Assembly: GCA_944384855.1 (NCBI GenBank)
Contig: CALWUY010000028.1
Span: forward strand, 1 to 48,955
Length of the DNA stretch: 48,955 nucleotides
Source of the DNA: an uncultured Clostridia bacterium
GTDB taxonomy: Bacteria; Bacillota; Clostridia; Oscillospirales; Acutalibacteraceae
Direction: 5' to 3'
Under the pieces are notes generated by a model. That model did no database searches. It was not told the DNA's origin and saw nothing but the letters and a program-made list of their open reading frames with translations. Positions 39,853 to 48,583 of the stretch are shown piece after piece; position 1 is the first letter of the stretch; every line of letters starts with the position of its first letter. The position numbers and the translations under genes were made by a program.

Positions 39853-40992
39853 TTATGTTTTTTCAATATTGGATTGCCTGGAAACCGACAGCACAACTCC
39901 CATTTCCGCAAGCAAAATCAGCAGAGAAGTTCCTCCGTAACTGAAAAACGGAAGACTTATACCTGTATTCGGTATAGTATTGGTAACTACCCAGATATTA
40001 AGCATTGCCTGAAGTCCTACCTGAAACGTAAGGCCGATTGCCAATAATGACCCGAATTTATCGGGAGCATGCATAGCAATTGTAAAGCCCCGCCATACCA
40101 ACAGACAAAACAGCAGAATAATTATACAGGCGCCTATTAAACCCAGTTCCTCGCAAACAATCGAAAAAATAAAATCATTATGAGGTTCCGGAACCCATAA
40201 ATATTTCTGTCTTGACTGCCCTATTCCTCTTCCGAGTATTCCTCCCGAACCGATTGCCAGCAAAGACTGTATAGTCTGAAATCCCTTACCTGTAGGATCT
40301 GCCCAAGGATCAAGCCAGTATTTGATACGGTCCGACCCGTAGCTTACCGCGCCCGAAAGAATTAAAGCTGCTACTCCTAATACTCCGGCTGCCAAACCGC
40401 CGATTATATACTTTTTAGGAAGTCCTCCCACAATCAGAAGCACTACTCCTATACAAAACACCAGCACCGTTGCAGACAAATGCGGTTCCAACACTATCAG
40501 ACCGCAGGTTGCTGCCAGAATAACGAGTAAAAAAGCTATAAATCCGAAATTCTTTATATTTTTATAGTTTGCCGCTATCAGCGATGAAAAAAGTAAAATT
40601 ACCGCAAGCTTTGCAAGCTCCGAAGGCTGAAAATTTATCGGTCCTATCACCAGCCACCGTTTTACATCCATTCCCTCGACCATAGGCGGAAGTATCAGCA
40701 ATACTACAAGCATTGCCGCTACAAGAAAGAAAAACGGCCATGCAAATTTTCGCCATACATGATAGTCGATCCTCGCAGCTACCAGCATTGCTATCACTCC
40801 TACGCCTCCAAGCAGTGCCTGACGAGTTATAAATTTATAGCTGTTACCGTAGTATTCAAGTGAATAAGCATAACTGGCGGAAAACAGCATTACCAGTCCG
40901 ACTGTTAAAAGGATAAGAACAAACGAAAGAAAGGTTATATCCATTTTACCGCGGCTGATTTGCCTTTCACGCTTTATTGCTTTTGAACTCAC
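39853..40992 (-). CDS. ftsW: SEDS peptidoglycan polymerase FtsW/SpoVE
   Basis: Polytopic membrane glycosyltransferase that polymerises lipid II with a class B PBP. 379 residues with about ten hydrophobic helices. MLFSASYAYSLEYYGNSYKF, the lipid II-related PHLSATVLVF, and GLLGIGRG-like and NTGISLPFFSYGGTS segments are SEDS signatures. A GTG start (40992) lies behind GGAGGT. The partner PBP is in the same cluster. FtsW versus SpoVE cannot be separated by sequence alone. Confidence 0.93.
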   Translation of the reverse strand: MSSKAIKRERQISRGKMDITFLSFVLILLTVGLVMLFSASYAYSLEYYGNSYKFITRQALLGGVGVIAMLVAARIDYHVWRKFAWPFFFLVAAMLVVLLILPPMVEGMDVKRWLVIGPINFQPSELAKLAVILLFSSLIAANYKNIKNFGFIAFLLVILAATCGLIVLEPHLSATVLVFCIGVVLLIVGGLPKKYIIGGLAAGVLGVAALILSGAVSYGSDRIKYWLDPWADPTGKGFQTIQSLLAIGSGGILGRGIGQSRQKYLWVPEPHNDFIFSIVCEELGLIGACIIILLFCLLVWRGFTIAMHAPDKFGSLLAIGLTFQVGLQAMLNIWVVTNTIPNTGISLPFFSYGGTSLLILLAEMGVVLSVSRQSNIEKT

Positions 40993-41007
40993 TTGGATTA
41001 CCTCCGT

Positions 41008-42036
41008 TTATAATTTGAAAATTACGGGCAGCAGCGCTATTATACATCCGACCAGTGTCACTGCCGAAAAAACAAATACTATTTTCTGCTCAGACCAGCC
41101 GCACATCTCAAAATGATGATGCAGCGGCGCCATTTTGAAAATCCTTTTTTTTGTTTTCTTGTAATATGCAACCTGGATTATATCCGAAAGCGCCTCAAGC
41201 AAATAAGTACATCCTGCAAATATCAGTAAAACCGGTCTTCCGATACCGAACGAAAGCGCTACTACCATTCCGCCCAAAAACATCGAACCGGTATCGCCCA
41301 TAAATACCTTGGCCGGTTTCGCGTTCCAGCATATAAAACCGGCGCATGACCCGGCCAGAGCGGCAGACAGCATATTAAAGGGCAGCGTCATACTGTAAAT
41401 TATGACTGAAGCCATCATAAAGGCGCACGAAACCACAAGCGTAACACTTGCTGCCAGACCGTCTATTCCGTCAGTCAGATTGACCGCGTTTGTAAATCCG
41501 TATATAAACATCAATGCAATCGGCCAGAAAATCAAGCCGATTCCATGTGTTATGTCAATATCTCCTAAAAACGGTATGTTTGTATAAGTGAGTCCTCCTA
41601 ATCTGAGCGTCAAGAGATATGCCGCCGAAACCAGTAGCTGCAAAAAAGTTTTTTGTCTTGCGGAAAGTCCTAAATTCCGCTTTTTTACTACCTTGATATA
41701 GTCGTCAATAAAACCTATAGCGCCCATAAACAATGCCAGAAATATACCTCCTATAAAGGTTGTAAAGCATTGTCTGTTGCTTAACTGAAGCACCGTATCG
41801 CTTCCTGACATCGCCGCGTATCCGAATCCGGCACATACCCCCACTACAAGTCCCGCAACAATCATTATCCCGCCCATAGTAGGCGTACCCTGTTTGTCTT
41901 TATGCCAATTCGGTCCTATATCAAGTATAGTTTGCCCAAATTTCAGCCTTTTTAAATAAGGAATTAAAATATAACCTAATCCGGCTGTTACCGCAAAAGC
42001 AACGACAGCTGATATTATTGCAGTTAAATCTTTCAT
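41008..42036 (-). CDS. mraY: Phospho-N-acetylmuramoyl-pentapeptide transferase
   Basis: Integral membrane enzyme making lipid I from UDP-MurNAc-pentapeptide and undecaprenyl phosphate. 342 residues from ATG 42036; a TTG overlapping the murE stop would add three residues. GTPTMGGIMI near residue 50, IGFIDDYIKVVKKRN with the catalytic aspartates, NAVNLTDGIDGLA, and MAPLHHHFEMCGWSE are family signatures. About ten membrane helices. It directly follows murE. Confidence 0.97.
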   Translation of the reverse strand: MKDLTAIISAVVAFAVTAGLGYILIPYLKRLKFGQTILDIGPNWHKDKQGTPTMGGIMIVAGLVVGVCAGFGYAAMSGSDTVLQLSNRQCFTTFIGGIFLALFMGAIGFIDDYIKVVKKRNLGLSARQKTFLQLLVSAAYLLTLRLGGLTYTNIPFLGDIDITHGIGLIFWPIALMFIYGFTNAVNLTDGIDGLAASVTLVVSCAFMMASVIIYSMTLPFNMLSAALAGSCAGFICWNAKPAKVFMGDTGSMFLGGMVVALSFGIGRPVLLIFAGCTYLLEALSDIIQVAYYKKTKKRIFKMAPLHHHFEMCGWSEQKIVFVFSAVTLVGCIIALLPVIFKL

Positions 42037-42041
42037 TTTAC

Positions 42042-43475
42042 TCAATCCCTCTTATTTTTTTGAGACAGCGCCTCAGCTATTACCTCGCGCTCGTCAAGAT
42101 GTATTTTACCGCCGGCCAAAATCTGGTAGGTTTCATGTCCTTTTCCGGCTAATACTATTATATCATCTTTTGCCGCAGTTTCAATCGCGTATTTTATAGC
42201 CTCTATTCTGTTTTCTATTACTTTATAAGGCGTAGGCGTACCGTCCATGCCCACAAGTATGTCTTTTATTATTTCAGAGGGATCTTCACTCCTCGGATTA
42301 TCACTTGTAACTATAACAAAATCCGCGTATCGCGCCGCAATACTTCCCATTATAGGTCTCTTGGTTTTATCTCGGTCGCCGCCGCAGCCGAATAAAACTG
42401 TCAAACGGTTATGCTCACATTCCTTAAAAGTCGTGAGTATGTTCTTCAAACCGTCCGGAGTATGCGCGTAATCAATTATCACTGTGAAATCAGTATCGCA
42501 CGGAACTACCTCCGCTCTGCCCTTTACACCCTTCAATTCTGCAAGCGCGCTGACGGCTTCGTTAAGCGGCAGACCGAGTTCGGCCGCACAGCACACCGCC
42601 GCCAGGGAATTGTACACAGTGAATTTTCCCCCTGTATTCACCTTCACATGTATCAGCTGACTGCCGCTCATAAATTCATATTCCACACCGTCTGGCTTAT
42701 ATTTTACCGCCTTTGCGCTGTAGGTTGAGTTATTGCCTGTGGAATATGTCACAACTTTACAATCAAGTCCTTCGGCAATTTTGTCCGCATATTCGTCATC
42801 ACTGTTAATGATTGCGGTTTTGCACATTCTGAACAGTCTCTTTTTTGCGTTCAGATAATTTTCCATTGTAATATGATAATCAAGATGATCTTGAGTGAGA
42901 TTGGTAAATATGGCGGCTTCGAATACAAGATTATATACCCTGCGCTGTTGGAGCGCATGGGATGAAACCTCCATAACAGCATATTCACATCCCGCGCTGA
43001 CCATCTGTGAAAACAGCGAGTTCAGCTCGTATGCATCGGGCGTGGTGTTTTGAGCAGAAATAACAGTGCCGCCTATCATGTTCTGAATGGTTCCGATGAG
43101 GCCCACCTTATGCCCTGTACTCTCAAGAATTTTTTTAATCATATAGGTAACAGATGTTTTTCCGTTAGTACCTGTAACTCCGATCAGCTTGAGTTTATCG
43201 GCAGGACTGCCGAACCATTTTGCGCATATATCTGCGTATGCAGCGTGAGTGTCCGGAACCAATATCTGATCATGGCATCCGGTATCACGCTCAGCTATAA
43301 TCACCGACGCTCCGTTTTCCGCCGCTTTAGCTGCATAATCATGACCGTCGTGACTGGTACCGGTTATACAGACAAATACATATCCGGGCTTAACGGCACG
43401 CGAATCGCTCGTCACGCCGGTAATTACCGTTTCAGATAAATTTCTGTCAGTTAATATCAGATCTTTAAGTTTCAT
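42042..43475 (-). CDS. murE: UDP-MurNAc-tripeptide ligase MurE (meso-DAP-adding)
   Basis: Adds the third residue of the stem peptide. 477 residues: N-terminal UDP-binding domain, ATP-binding GVTGTNGKTSVTYMI near 107-121, and C-terminal domain. DNPR at residues 392-395 is the meso-diaminopimelate signature (lysine-adding enzymes lack the Arg), so this points to DAP-type wall. GGAGAG precedes ATG 43475. It is followed by mraY, with no murF in between. Confidence 0.97.
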   Translation of the reverse strand: MKLKDLILTDRNLSETVITGVTSDSRAVKPGYVFVCITGTSHDGHDYAAKAAENGASVIIAERDTGCHDQILVPDTHAAYADICAKWFGSPADKLKLIGVTGTNGKTSVTYMIKKILESTGHKVGLIGTIQNMIGGTVISAQNTTPDAYELNSLFSQMVSAGCEYAVMEVSSHALQQRRVYNLVFEAAIFTNLTQDHLDYHITMENYLNAKKRLFRMCKTAIINSDDEYADKIAEGLDCKVVTYSTGNNSTYSAKAVKYKPDGVEYEFMSGSQLIHVKVNTGGKFTVYNSLAAVCCAAELGLPLNEAVSALAELKGVKGRAEVVPCDTDFTVIIDYAHTPDGLKNILTTFKECEHNRLTVLFGCGGDRDKTKRPIMGSIAARYADFVIVTSDNPRSEDPSEIIKDILVGMDGTPTPYKVIENRIEAIKYAIETAAKDDIIVLAGKGHETYQILAGGKIHLDEREVIAEALSQKNKRD

Positions 43476-43507
43476 GTTTTCTCTCCTATAATCAGGTATA
43501 ATCCGTA

Positions 43508-45757
43508 TTATCCGTCTACCGCGCTGTCATCTATAAAATAAACTGTTACAATCGTTCCTGCCTCTACCGACTGTCCCGCTTCTATACTTTGCTTATAAGC
43601 CTTAAGTCCTGCCGATGATGTATTGCCGGAAAATTCAATATTTATTCCCGCTTTTGCCGCCGCTGTATTTGCCTCAGTAGCGGTAAGCCCCACCATATTA
43701 GGCACAGTAACATTTTTACTCTCGGTTCCGTCTGTATACAGTATTACAAGACCGCCGTTAAGCACTTTGTTTCCTGCCGCAGGCAGCTGTCTGACAACTG
43801 TGTCGCCGTCACCTACTATTTCATATTCAAGCTTGGCTGCTTCTACCTTTTTCTTTGCCTCTTCAAGCGTGATATCTGTAACCTCCGGAACTCCGACTGT
43901 AAGCTTTTCATACTCATCCTCAGTATAACTCGCCTCATATCCGAGATACGGCAGTACATCTGTCATAATCTTTGAGTTGACCGGCGCGGAAATTACTCCT
44001 CCGTAATATTTATCGCCCTTCGGCTCGTCAAGCATTACCAGAACTGCAATTTCCGGATCCTCAATAGGTGCTACGCTTATGCAGGAACCTATATACAGAT
44101 AGGTGTCTCCCGTTGCCTGTATTTTGGAAACCTTTTGCGATGTACCGGTTTTTGCTCCTACATTATACCCCGCCACCAGTGAGTTTTTAGCGCCGTTTTC
44201 CGCCACATACTGCATTAAAGAGCACATGGTATCTGACGTCTCCTGCGATATTACCTGACGCTTATACCCTGTGGCTCCTGTACTTACGACCTTTCCGTTT
44301 TCATCAAGCATTTTATCCAGCAAATGCGGCTGTACCAGATATCCGCCGTTAACACAGGCGGCAACTGCGGCCAATAGCTGAACAGGAGTAATATTGAAAG
44401 TCTGACCAAACGAACTTGACGCCAGTTCTACCGGTCCCATTTTCGACTCACTGTGATAGGTTGACATCGCCTCACCGGGAAGATCTATTCCTGTTTTTTC
44501 GGCAAACCCGAACGCTTTGAAATACTTTGAAAAGGAGCTTACTCCTACCAGTTGACCGATAGTGATAAAAGCCGGGTTGCAGGAATTGGATATAGCCTGC
44601 TGCAAATTCTGAGTGCCGTGTCCTCCGGCTTTATGACAGTGATAGTTTTGTCCCGCGACGGTAGTCGAGCCGTTGCAGAAAAACGTACTGTTATTGTTGA
44701 TAAGATTTTCTTCAATAGCCGCCGCAGCGGTTATAAGCTTAAATACCGAACCCGGTTCATATGTGTCGGATACAGCCTTGTTCCTCCACTGGCGGTTCAG
44801 AAGTTCTGTACGCAGTTTATCTTTTTCCTCATCCGTTGCCGCAGCGTCAACAGCTTTCTGATCCGCTTCCGACAGCGTGAAAGGATCGTTGGGGTTAAAA
44901 TCGCCTTTTACCGCCATCGCAAGTATTGCTCCGGTTTTTACGTTCATTACCACCGCCGCTCCGCGCTCGGCAATTTCAAATTCTTCTATCGCGGATTCAA
45001 GATATTTTTCGGCTGTATACTGTATATAGGTATCTAAAGTGAGTACCAGTGATTTTCCCTTGATCGCACTTTCGACTCTTTCATAAGTCATCGCCATATC
45101 TGTACCGGCGGCATTTTTTGCCGCCACGACTCTGCCCGCAATACCGGTAAGCTCATTGTCATAATAACTTTCTATACCGCTGAGTCCCTGATCATCGGAA
45201 CCTACAAATCCTAAAACTACAGAAGCCAGACTGTCATTCGGATAATATCTTTTTGTTGTTTCATCTAAGCCTATATATTTTACAAGCTCAAGATCCTCAT
45301 ATTTTTCATCTGACAGAAATTCTCTGACTTTATCGGCAACTGTTTTTTCAATTTTCTTCTTAACTATCACATAATATGAATTTTCTCCCGTATAATCATA
45401 AACGGTATCATATTCCATATCAAGAATTTCAGATAGATTTTCTGCTATGGTTTTACGTACATTTTCCTTTTTATCTTCATCCTTAAGCTTTCGGATGCCG
45501 TTCGGAGTTATGTAAACTGTCCATGCCGTTGTACTGCGTGCCAAAGTTTGCATATTACGGTCATATATATCCCCTCTCGGAGCTGTAATCAGACTGTCAT
45601 ACAACTGCTGCTCAGAAGCATCATTCTGATATTTTTCACCGTTAATTATCATTATGTTAACCAACCTGTATCCGGAAACCAATGATAAAGAGAGGGTAAG
45701 TATGAGCATTACCGATACCATCCGTATTATCATCTGCTTACCTGGTTTAAATGCCAT
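43508..45757 (-). CDS. Class B penicillin-binding protein with two PASTA domains
   Basis: Divisome or sporulation transpeptidase (FtsI/PBP2B or SpoVD type). 749 residues from ATG 45757 behind GAGAGGG; a longer frame to 45811 lacks a site. One N-terminal membrane helix (MIIRMVSVMLILTLSLSLVS), dimerisation domain, then the transpeptidase with SVFK (S337 to K340), SNSCN and KTGT motifs. Two PASTA domains occupy the last ~125 residues. SpoVD usually has one PASTA, so division PBP is slightly favoured, but not certain. It pairs with FtsW in the same cluster. Confidence 0.92.
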   Translation of the reverse strand: MAFKPGKQMIIRMVSVMLILTLSLSLVSGYRLVNIMIINGEKYQNDASEQQLYDSLITAPRGDIYDRNMQTLARSTTAWTVYITPNGIRKLKDEDKKENVRKTIAENLSEILDMEYDTVYDYTGENSYYVIVKKKIEKTVADKVREFLSDEKYEDLELVKYIGLDETTKRYYPNDSLASVVLGFVGSDDQGLSGIESYYDNELTGIAGRVVAAKNAAGTDMAMTYERVESAIKGKSLVLTLDTYIQYTAEKYLESAIEEFEIAERGAAVVMNVKTGAILAMAVKGDFNPNDPFTLSEADQKAVDAAATDEEKDKLRTELLNRQWRNKAVSDTYEPGSVFKLITAAAAIEENLINNNSTFFCNGSTTVAGQNYHCHKAGGHGTQNLQQAISNSCNPAFITIGQLVGVSSFSKYFKAFGFAEKTGIDLPGEAMSTYHSESKMGPVELASSSFGQTFNITPVQLLAAVAACVNGGYLVQPHLLDKMLDENGKVVSTGATGYKRQVISQETSDTMCSLMQYVAENGAKNSLVAGYNVGAKTGTSQKVSKIQATGDTYLYIGSCISVAPIEDPEIAVLVMLDEPKGDKYYGGVISAPVNSKIMTDVLPYLGYEASYTEDEYEKLTVGVPEVTDITLEEAKKKVEAAKLEYEIVGDGDTVVRQLPAAGNKVLNGGLVILYTDGTESKNVTVPNMVGLTATEANTAAAKAGINIEFSGNTSSAGLKAYKQSIEAGQSVEAGTIVTVYFIDDSAVDG

Positions 45758-45849
45758 ATTATACCCTCTCTTTCCAACATTAACCCGAATACGAGAGTCG
45801 AAAAAAATCAACTCTCGTAAACTATTATATATATTCTTATTCAGATTTA

Positions 45850-46320
45850 TTACTCTTCACTTACGAATTCTCCGTCAGAAGTAATCGCCGCGTTCTCGTC
45901 GTTTACACGTATATATGTAACATTTTCTTTTTCCGGTTTCTGCATTCCGAGCTGCATTGCTTCAAGTTCGAGATTTGCGTATGATATTCTCCTTTGCATT
46001 TCCACTTCAAGGCTTGTCTTTTCACTGTCAAGCTCCGCAATTGCAGACTTTATTTCATTTATTTCCGAATTTACTTCGTTTATTTCAAGCCTTAACGCAA
46101 TATTTCCGCACAGTCCTGCCAATATAAAAACTGCGCACATTATCAATGTTACCGGAGCAGACAATCTTTTTGCAGCCGCCGCATTGCGCTTTTTTTGTCT
46201 TTCAGCACGCTTTGGCATTACAACTATATTTTCACGACGGTCGGATTTTTCTGCTGTTTTCGGCATAAACATATCAAAATCATACGCAAGGCTGTCGTTG
46301 TAATATTTTATATTATTCAT
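45850..46320 (-). CDS. ftsL: FtsL/DivIC-like septum protein
   Basis: Small bitopic divisome protein of 156 residues. A basic, disordered N-terminal region of about 65 residues precedes one transmembrane helix (LIMCAVFILAGLCGNIAL), then a coiled coil of EINEVNSEINEIKSAIAELD type and an FtsB/FtsL-like end. ATG 46320 follows AAGGAG; an ATG 15 bases upstream contains that site and is rejected. The place between rsmH and the PBP is the usual position of ftsL, which supports the name more than sequence does. Confidence 0.82.
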   Translation of the reverse strand: MNNIKYYNDSLAYDFDMFMPKTAEKSDRRENIVVMPKRAERQKKRNAAAAKRLSAPVTLIMCAVFILAGLCGNIALRLEINEVNSEINEIKSAIAELDSEKTSLEVEMQRRISYANLELEAMQLGMQKPEKENVTYIRVNDENAAITSDGEFVSEE

Positions 46321-46338
46321 TGTATACTCCTTCATATT

Positions 46339-47259
46339 TTAATTCTTTATTATGACCCTGAGCTTCGCACTCCGGCTCCTTTGATTATTTTCAAGTTCTT
46401 CAGCAGAAGGCTCAATCGGTTTCCTTGTATACAGATGACCTCTCGGTGTCCTGCCGCATACACAAACCGGAAGATCCGGAGGACAAACACATCCGGTACA
46501 GTATTCTCTGAATTTTTGCTTTACCATTCTGTCCTCTAACGAATGAAAAGTTATTATTGCCAGTACACCGTCTTTTTTTAACAAATCAAAGCAATCGTCA
46601 AGAGCCTGTCCGAGCGCTTCCAACTCTCCGTTGACCGCAATCCGCAAAGCCTGAAAACATCTTCTTGCAGGATGTGCTTCCCTTCTTGCTGCGGCAGGAA
46701 CGGCAGCAGATATAATTTCGGCCAATTCCAGCGTGGTTTCTATACTTTTAATTTTTCTCTGCCGTACTATTTTTTCGGCTATTCGCGGCGCAAATTTTTC
46801 TTCTCCGTACCTCCTGAATATATCAGTAAGTTCGTTTTTGCCGTATTCATTGACAATATCCCTTGCCGATATTCCGCTTTTGCTCATGCGCATATCCAGC
46901 GGAGCATCCTTATGGTACGAAAAGCCGCGTTCTGCAGTATCAAGCTGGTATGACGATACGCCTAAATCCAGCAGTATTCCGTCTGCGCCGGTGACACCTT
47001 TACCGGTCAATACGGTTTTCATATCGCTGAAATTGCGGTTTATTACTTCGGCAGGATACTCTTTCAGCCTTTCGGCCGCCACAGCAGCCGCATCAGGATC
47101 TCTGTCAAATGCGTAAAGTCTTCCGCTTTTCAGCCTCTTTGCTATTTCCGACGAATGTCCGGCACCTCCGACAGTGCCGTCAACATAAATTCCGTCCGGT
47201 TTAATTTTCAAAGCTTTGACAGTCTCGTCAAGCAGCACCGGTATATGTCTGAATTCCAT
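46339..47259 (-). CDS. rsmH: 16S rRNA (cytosine1402-N4)-methyltransferase
   Basis: SAM-dependent methyltransferase modifying the 16S rRNA P-site (MraW). 306 residues. FRHIPVLLDETVKAL at the N-terminus, YVDGTVGGAGHSSEI as SAM-binding motif, DGILLDLGVSSYQLD, RDIVNEYG and ITFHSLEDRMVK are family signatures. It begins two bases after the mraZ stop, translationally coupled with a weak ribosome site. Confidence 0.97.
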   Translation of the reverse strand: MEFRHIPVLLDETVKALKIKPDGIYVDGTVGGAGHSSEIAKRLKSGRLYAFDRDPDAAAVAAERLKEYPAEVINRNFSDMKTVLTGKGVTGADGILLDLGVSSYQLDTAERGFSYHKDAPLDMRMSKSGISARDIVNEYGKNELTDIFRRYGEEKFAPRIAEKIVRQRKIKSIETTLELAEIISAAVPAAARREAHPARRCFQALRIAVNGELEALGQALDDCFDLLKKDGVLAIITFHSLEDRMVKQKFREYCTGCVCPPDLPVCVCGRTPRGHLYTRKPIEPSAEELENNQRSRSAKLRVIIKN

Positions 47260-47261
47260 AG

Positions 47262-47687
47262 TTAAAAGTTAAGCTCTTCCATAACTGCCGAGATTGATTC
47301 GAGCGTATTGTTTTTACTCTCATCTTTCCAAATGTCAGAATCCCATATCTCAAGGTTAGTGTCCATTCCTATGATATGTACTTCCGCATCAAAACCGGCG
47401 TATTCCCTCAATACCGGAGGAACAAGTATTCTTCCCTGTGTGTCAAACTCGACATTGAACGCTCCGTCGTATAAAAAACGTTTTACCGTACTTGACTTTG
47501 CACTCGGAAGTGTGCCTATCTTTTCAACAAGCACGTTCCATTCCTGTTTTGAATATACACAAAGACATCTTTTACCGTATATTCCGCGGCAGATTATGAA
47601 GCTTTCTCCTAATTCCTCTCTGAAAGCTGAAGGTATGAAAACCCTGCCTTTTTTATCGATTTTATGATCAAAGCCTCCGAAAAGCAT
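47262..47687 (-). CDS. mraZ: Transcriptional regulator MraZ
   Basis: 141-residue protein with two SpoVT/AbrB-like DNA-binding halves (DHKIDKKGRVFIPSAFRE and FDTQGRILVPPVLREYAG). Known MraZ proteins bind repeats upstream of their own gene and repress the dcw cluster. GGAGGTG precedes ATG 47687, and GTGG repeats lie in the promoter. It is the first gene of the cluster. Confidence 0.97.
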   Translation of the reverse strand: MLFGGFDHKIDKKGRVFIPSAFREELGESFIICRGIYGKRCLCVYSKQEWNVLVEKIGTLPSAKSSTVKRFLYDGAFNVEFDTQGRILVPPVLREYAGFDAEVHIIGMDTNLEIWDSDIWKDESKNNTLESISAVMEELNF

Positions 47688-47706
47688 GGATTTTCACCTC
47701 CAATTT

Positions 47707-47754
47707 CACCACTTTAAAACATTTTAATGTTTTTTTACTACACTTTCCACCACT
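47707..47754 (-). promoter_or_regulatory. Candidate MraZ-binding repeats
   Basis: On the minus strand the leader reads AAGTGGTGGAAAGTG (RC of 741-755 in the 47000 block) and again AAAGTGGTGAAATTGG (near 47701-47716). GTGG/GTGA units at about 10-base phasing resemble MraZ boxes of other Firmicutes. They lie between the promoter and mraZ. Confidence 0.6.
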
Positions 47755-47762
47755 TAATTAGT

Positions 47763-47791
47763 ATTATACAGCCACTTTTAAGAAAAATCAA
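47763..47791 (-). promoter_or_regulatory. Promoter of the dcw cluster
   Basis: On the minus strand TTGATT (47786-47791), 17 bases, consensus TATAAT (47763-47768), about 75 bases before mraZ. Confidence 0.8.
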
Positions 47792-47878
47792 GAGGTTTTT
47801 TAGAATTAATAAAATTTTCCATATAAAAAATAAAAATCAGAAAAATATTTTTTCCGATTTTAAAAACGCTAATATAAA

Positions 47879-47902
47879 AGTTTAAAAACATGTTTTTTAA
47901 AC
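47879..47902. repeat. Near-perfect palindrome centred on ACATGT
   Basis: GTTTAAAAACATG and its mirror CATGTTTTTTAAAC form an AT-rich inverted repeat in the divergent region between mraZ and the tRNA locus. There is no T-run after it except weakly, so an operator site is as likely as a terminator. Confidence 0.45.
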
Positions 47903-47908
47903 TAATTA

Positions 47909-47937
47909 TTGACTTTAACAGCTGATTATTGTAATAT
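47909..47937 (+). promoter_or_regulatory. Promoter facing the tRNA-Arg locus
   Basis: TTGACT (47909-47914), 17 bases, TAATAT (47932-47937). Transcription would start near 47944 and run through the truncated tRNA and on to the intact tRNA-Arg. Confidence 0.65.
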
Positions 47938-48014
47938 ATATTAGTCATCACTTATGATTTCAGTATACAAAAACGTCAAAACGCTTTTAATTTTGTTGCT
48001 GAGTTCTTACAAAT

Positions 48015-48054
48015 GTCGCTATAGCTCAGCTGGATAGAGCGACCGCCTCCTAAG
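48015..48054 (+). pseudogene. 5' half of a tRNA-Arg(CCT) gene, broken after the anticodon
   Basis: GTCGCTA then a D arm and anticodon arm through CTCCTAAG, followed by unrelated AT-rich DNA with no T arm or 3' acceptor. Bases 48022-48054 are identical over 33 bases to the intact tRNA 123 bases downstream, but the seven-base acceptor strand differs (GTCGCTA against GTTTCCG). It is either an attachment-site remnant or a decayed tRNA copy. Confidence 0.8.
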
Positions 48055-48137
48055 AATATGTTATAACGACCGCCTTTTGAGGAAAAGTGATTGACAATGA
48101 GTTAATCTAAGCCTAAAATTGAATAGATTTCAAAGAT

Positions 48138-48214
48138 GTTTCCGTAGCTCAGCTGGATAGAGCGACCGCCTCCTAAGCGGTAGGTCGGGTGTTCGAATCA
48201 CCTCGGGAACGCCA
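48138..48214 (+). tRNA. tRNA-Arg (anticodon CCT)
   Basis: 77 bases with encoded CCA. Acceptor GTTTCCG/CGGGAAC (one G-U pair), D arm GCTC-AGCTGGATA-GAGC, anticodon stem ACCGC/GCGGT with loop CTCCTAA (anticodon CCT, reads AGG), T loop GTTCGAATC in a GGGTG/CACCT-type stem. Cloverleaf is complete. A terminator follows at once. Confidence 0.95.
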
Positions 48215-48221
48215 AAAACTC

Positions 48222-48263
48222 CGCCGGAAACGTGAGTAAAATCAAGGGTTTCCGGCGTTTTTT
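48222..48263 (+). terminator. Terminator after tRNA-Arg
   Basis: CGCCGGAAAC (48222-48231) and GTTTCCGGCG (48248-48257), 16-base loop, then TTTTTT. Confidence 0.9.
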
Positions 48264-48302
48264 CATTTTTATCGAAAAAGAGTAAAATCGTAAATTTCAT
48301 AG

Positions 48303-48440
48303 ATTTTCATTAGCAAATTCTCCGTCAGCTAATGGAAATTAGGAATAATGTCGTCCGCCTTTCAGGTATACGACTTGCTAATAAAAATTAGCAGGATTTT
48401 CGCTATTTTGCTAATGAAAATGCCCTCTCTGCTAATGGGA
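48303..48440. repeat. Cluster of five TTGCTAATGAAAAT-like repeats
   Basis: Copies at 48303-48317 (minus), 48328-48341, 48375-48390, 48407-48421 and 48429-48440. The third reads into GCTAATAAAAATTAGC, itself a palindrome. The core GCTAAT is invariant, and steps between the last three copies are 33 and 21 bases, near whole helical turns. Such a field beside a tRNA is what arm-type sites of a tyrosine integrase look like, but no integrase is in view. The rest of 48264-48580 holds nothing I recognise beyond a TATAAT at 48555. Confidence 0.6.
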
Positions 48441-48583
48441 CAAAAAAACGAGCAAAATTCTTGCTAAGAACCGGGGCGGTTGTTACCCTGTTAATTCGTT
48501 CATTCAGGGGTGTCAAGCTGCAATCGCACACTACCTCTATGTTCTTTCATATTATATAATTGCGGTAACAGGAGGTGGTTGTT

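Noticed and set aside
48483-48570. GTTACC/GGTAAC inverted pair before the small protein gene as a large stem-loop or element end.
   Set aside because: Only six bases pair across a gap of about 80 bases, which is expected by chance.
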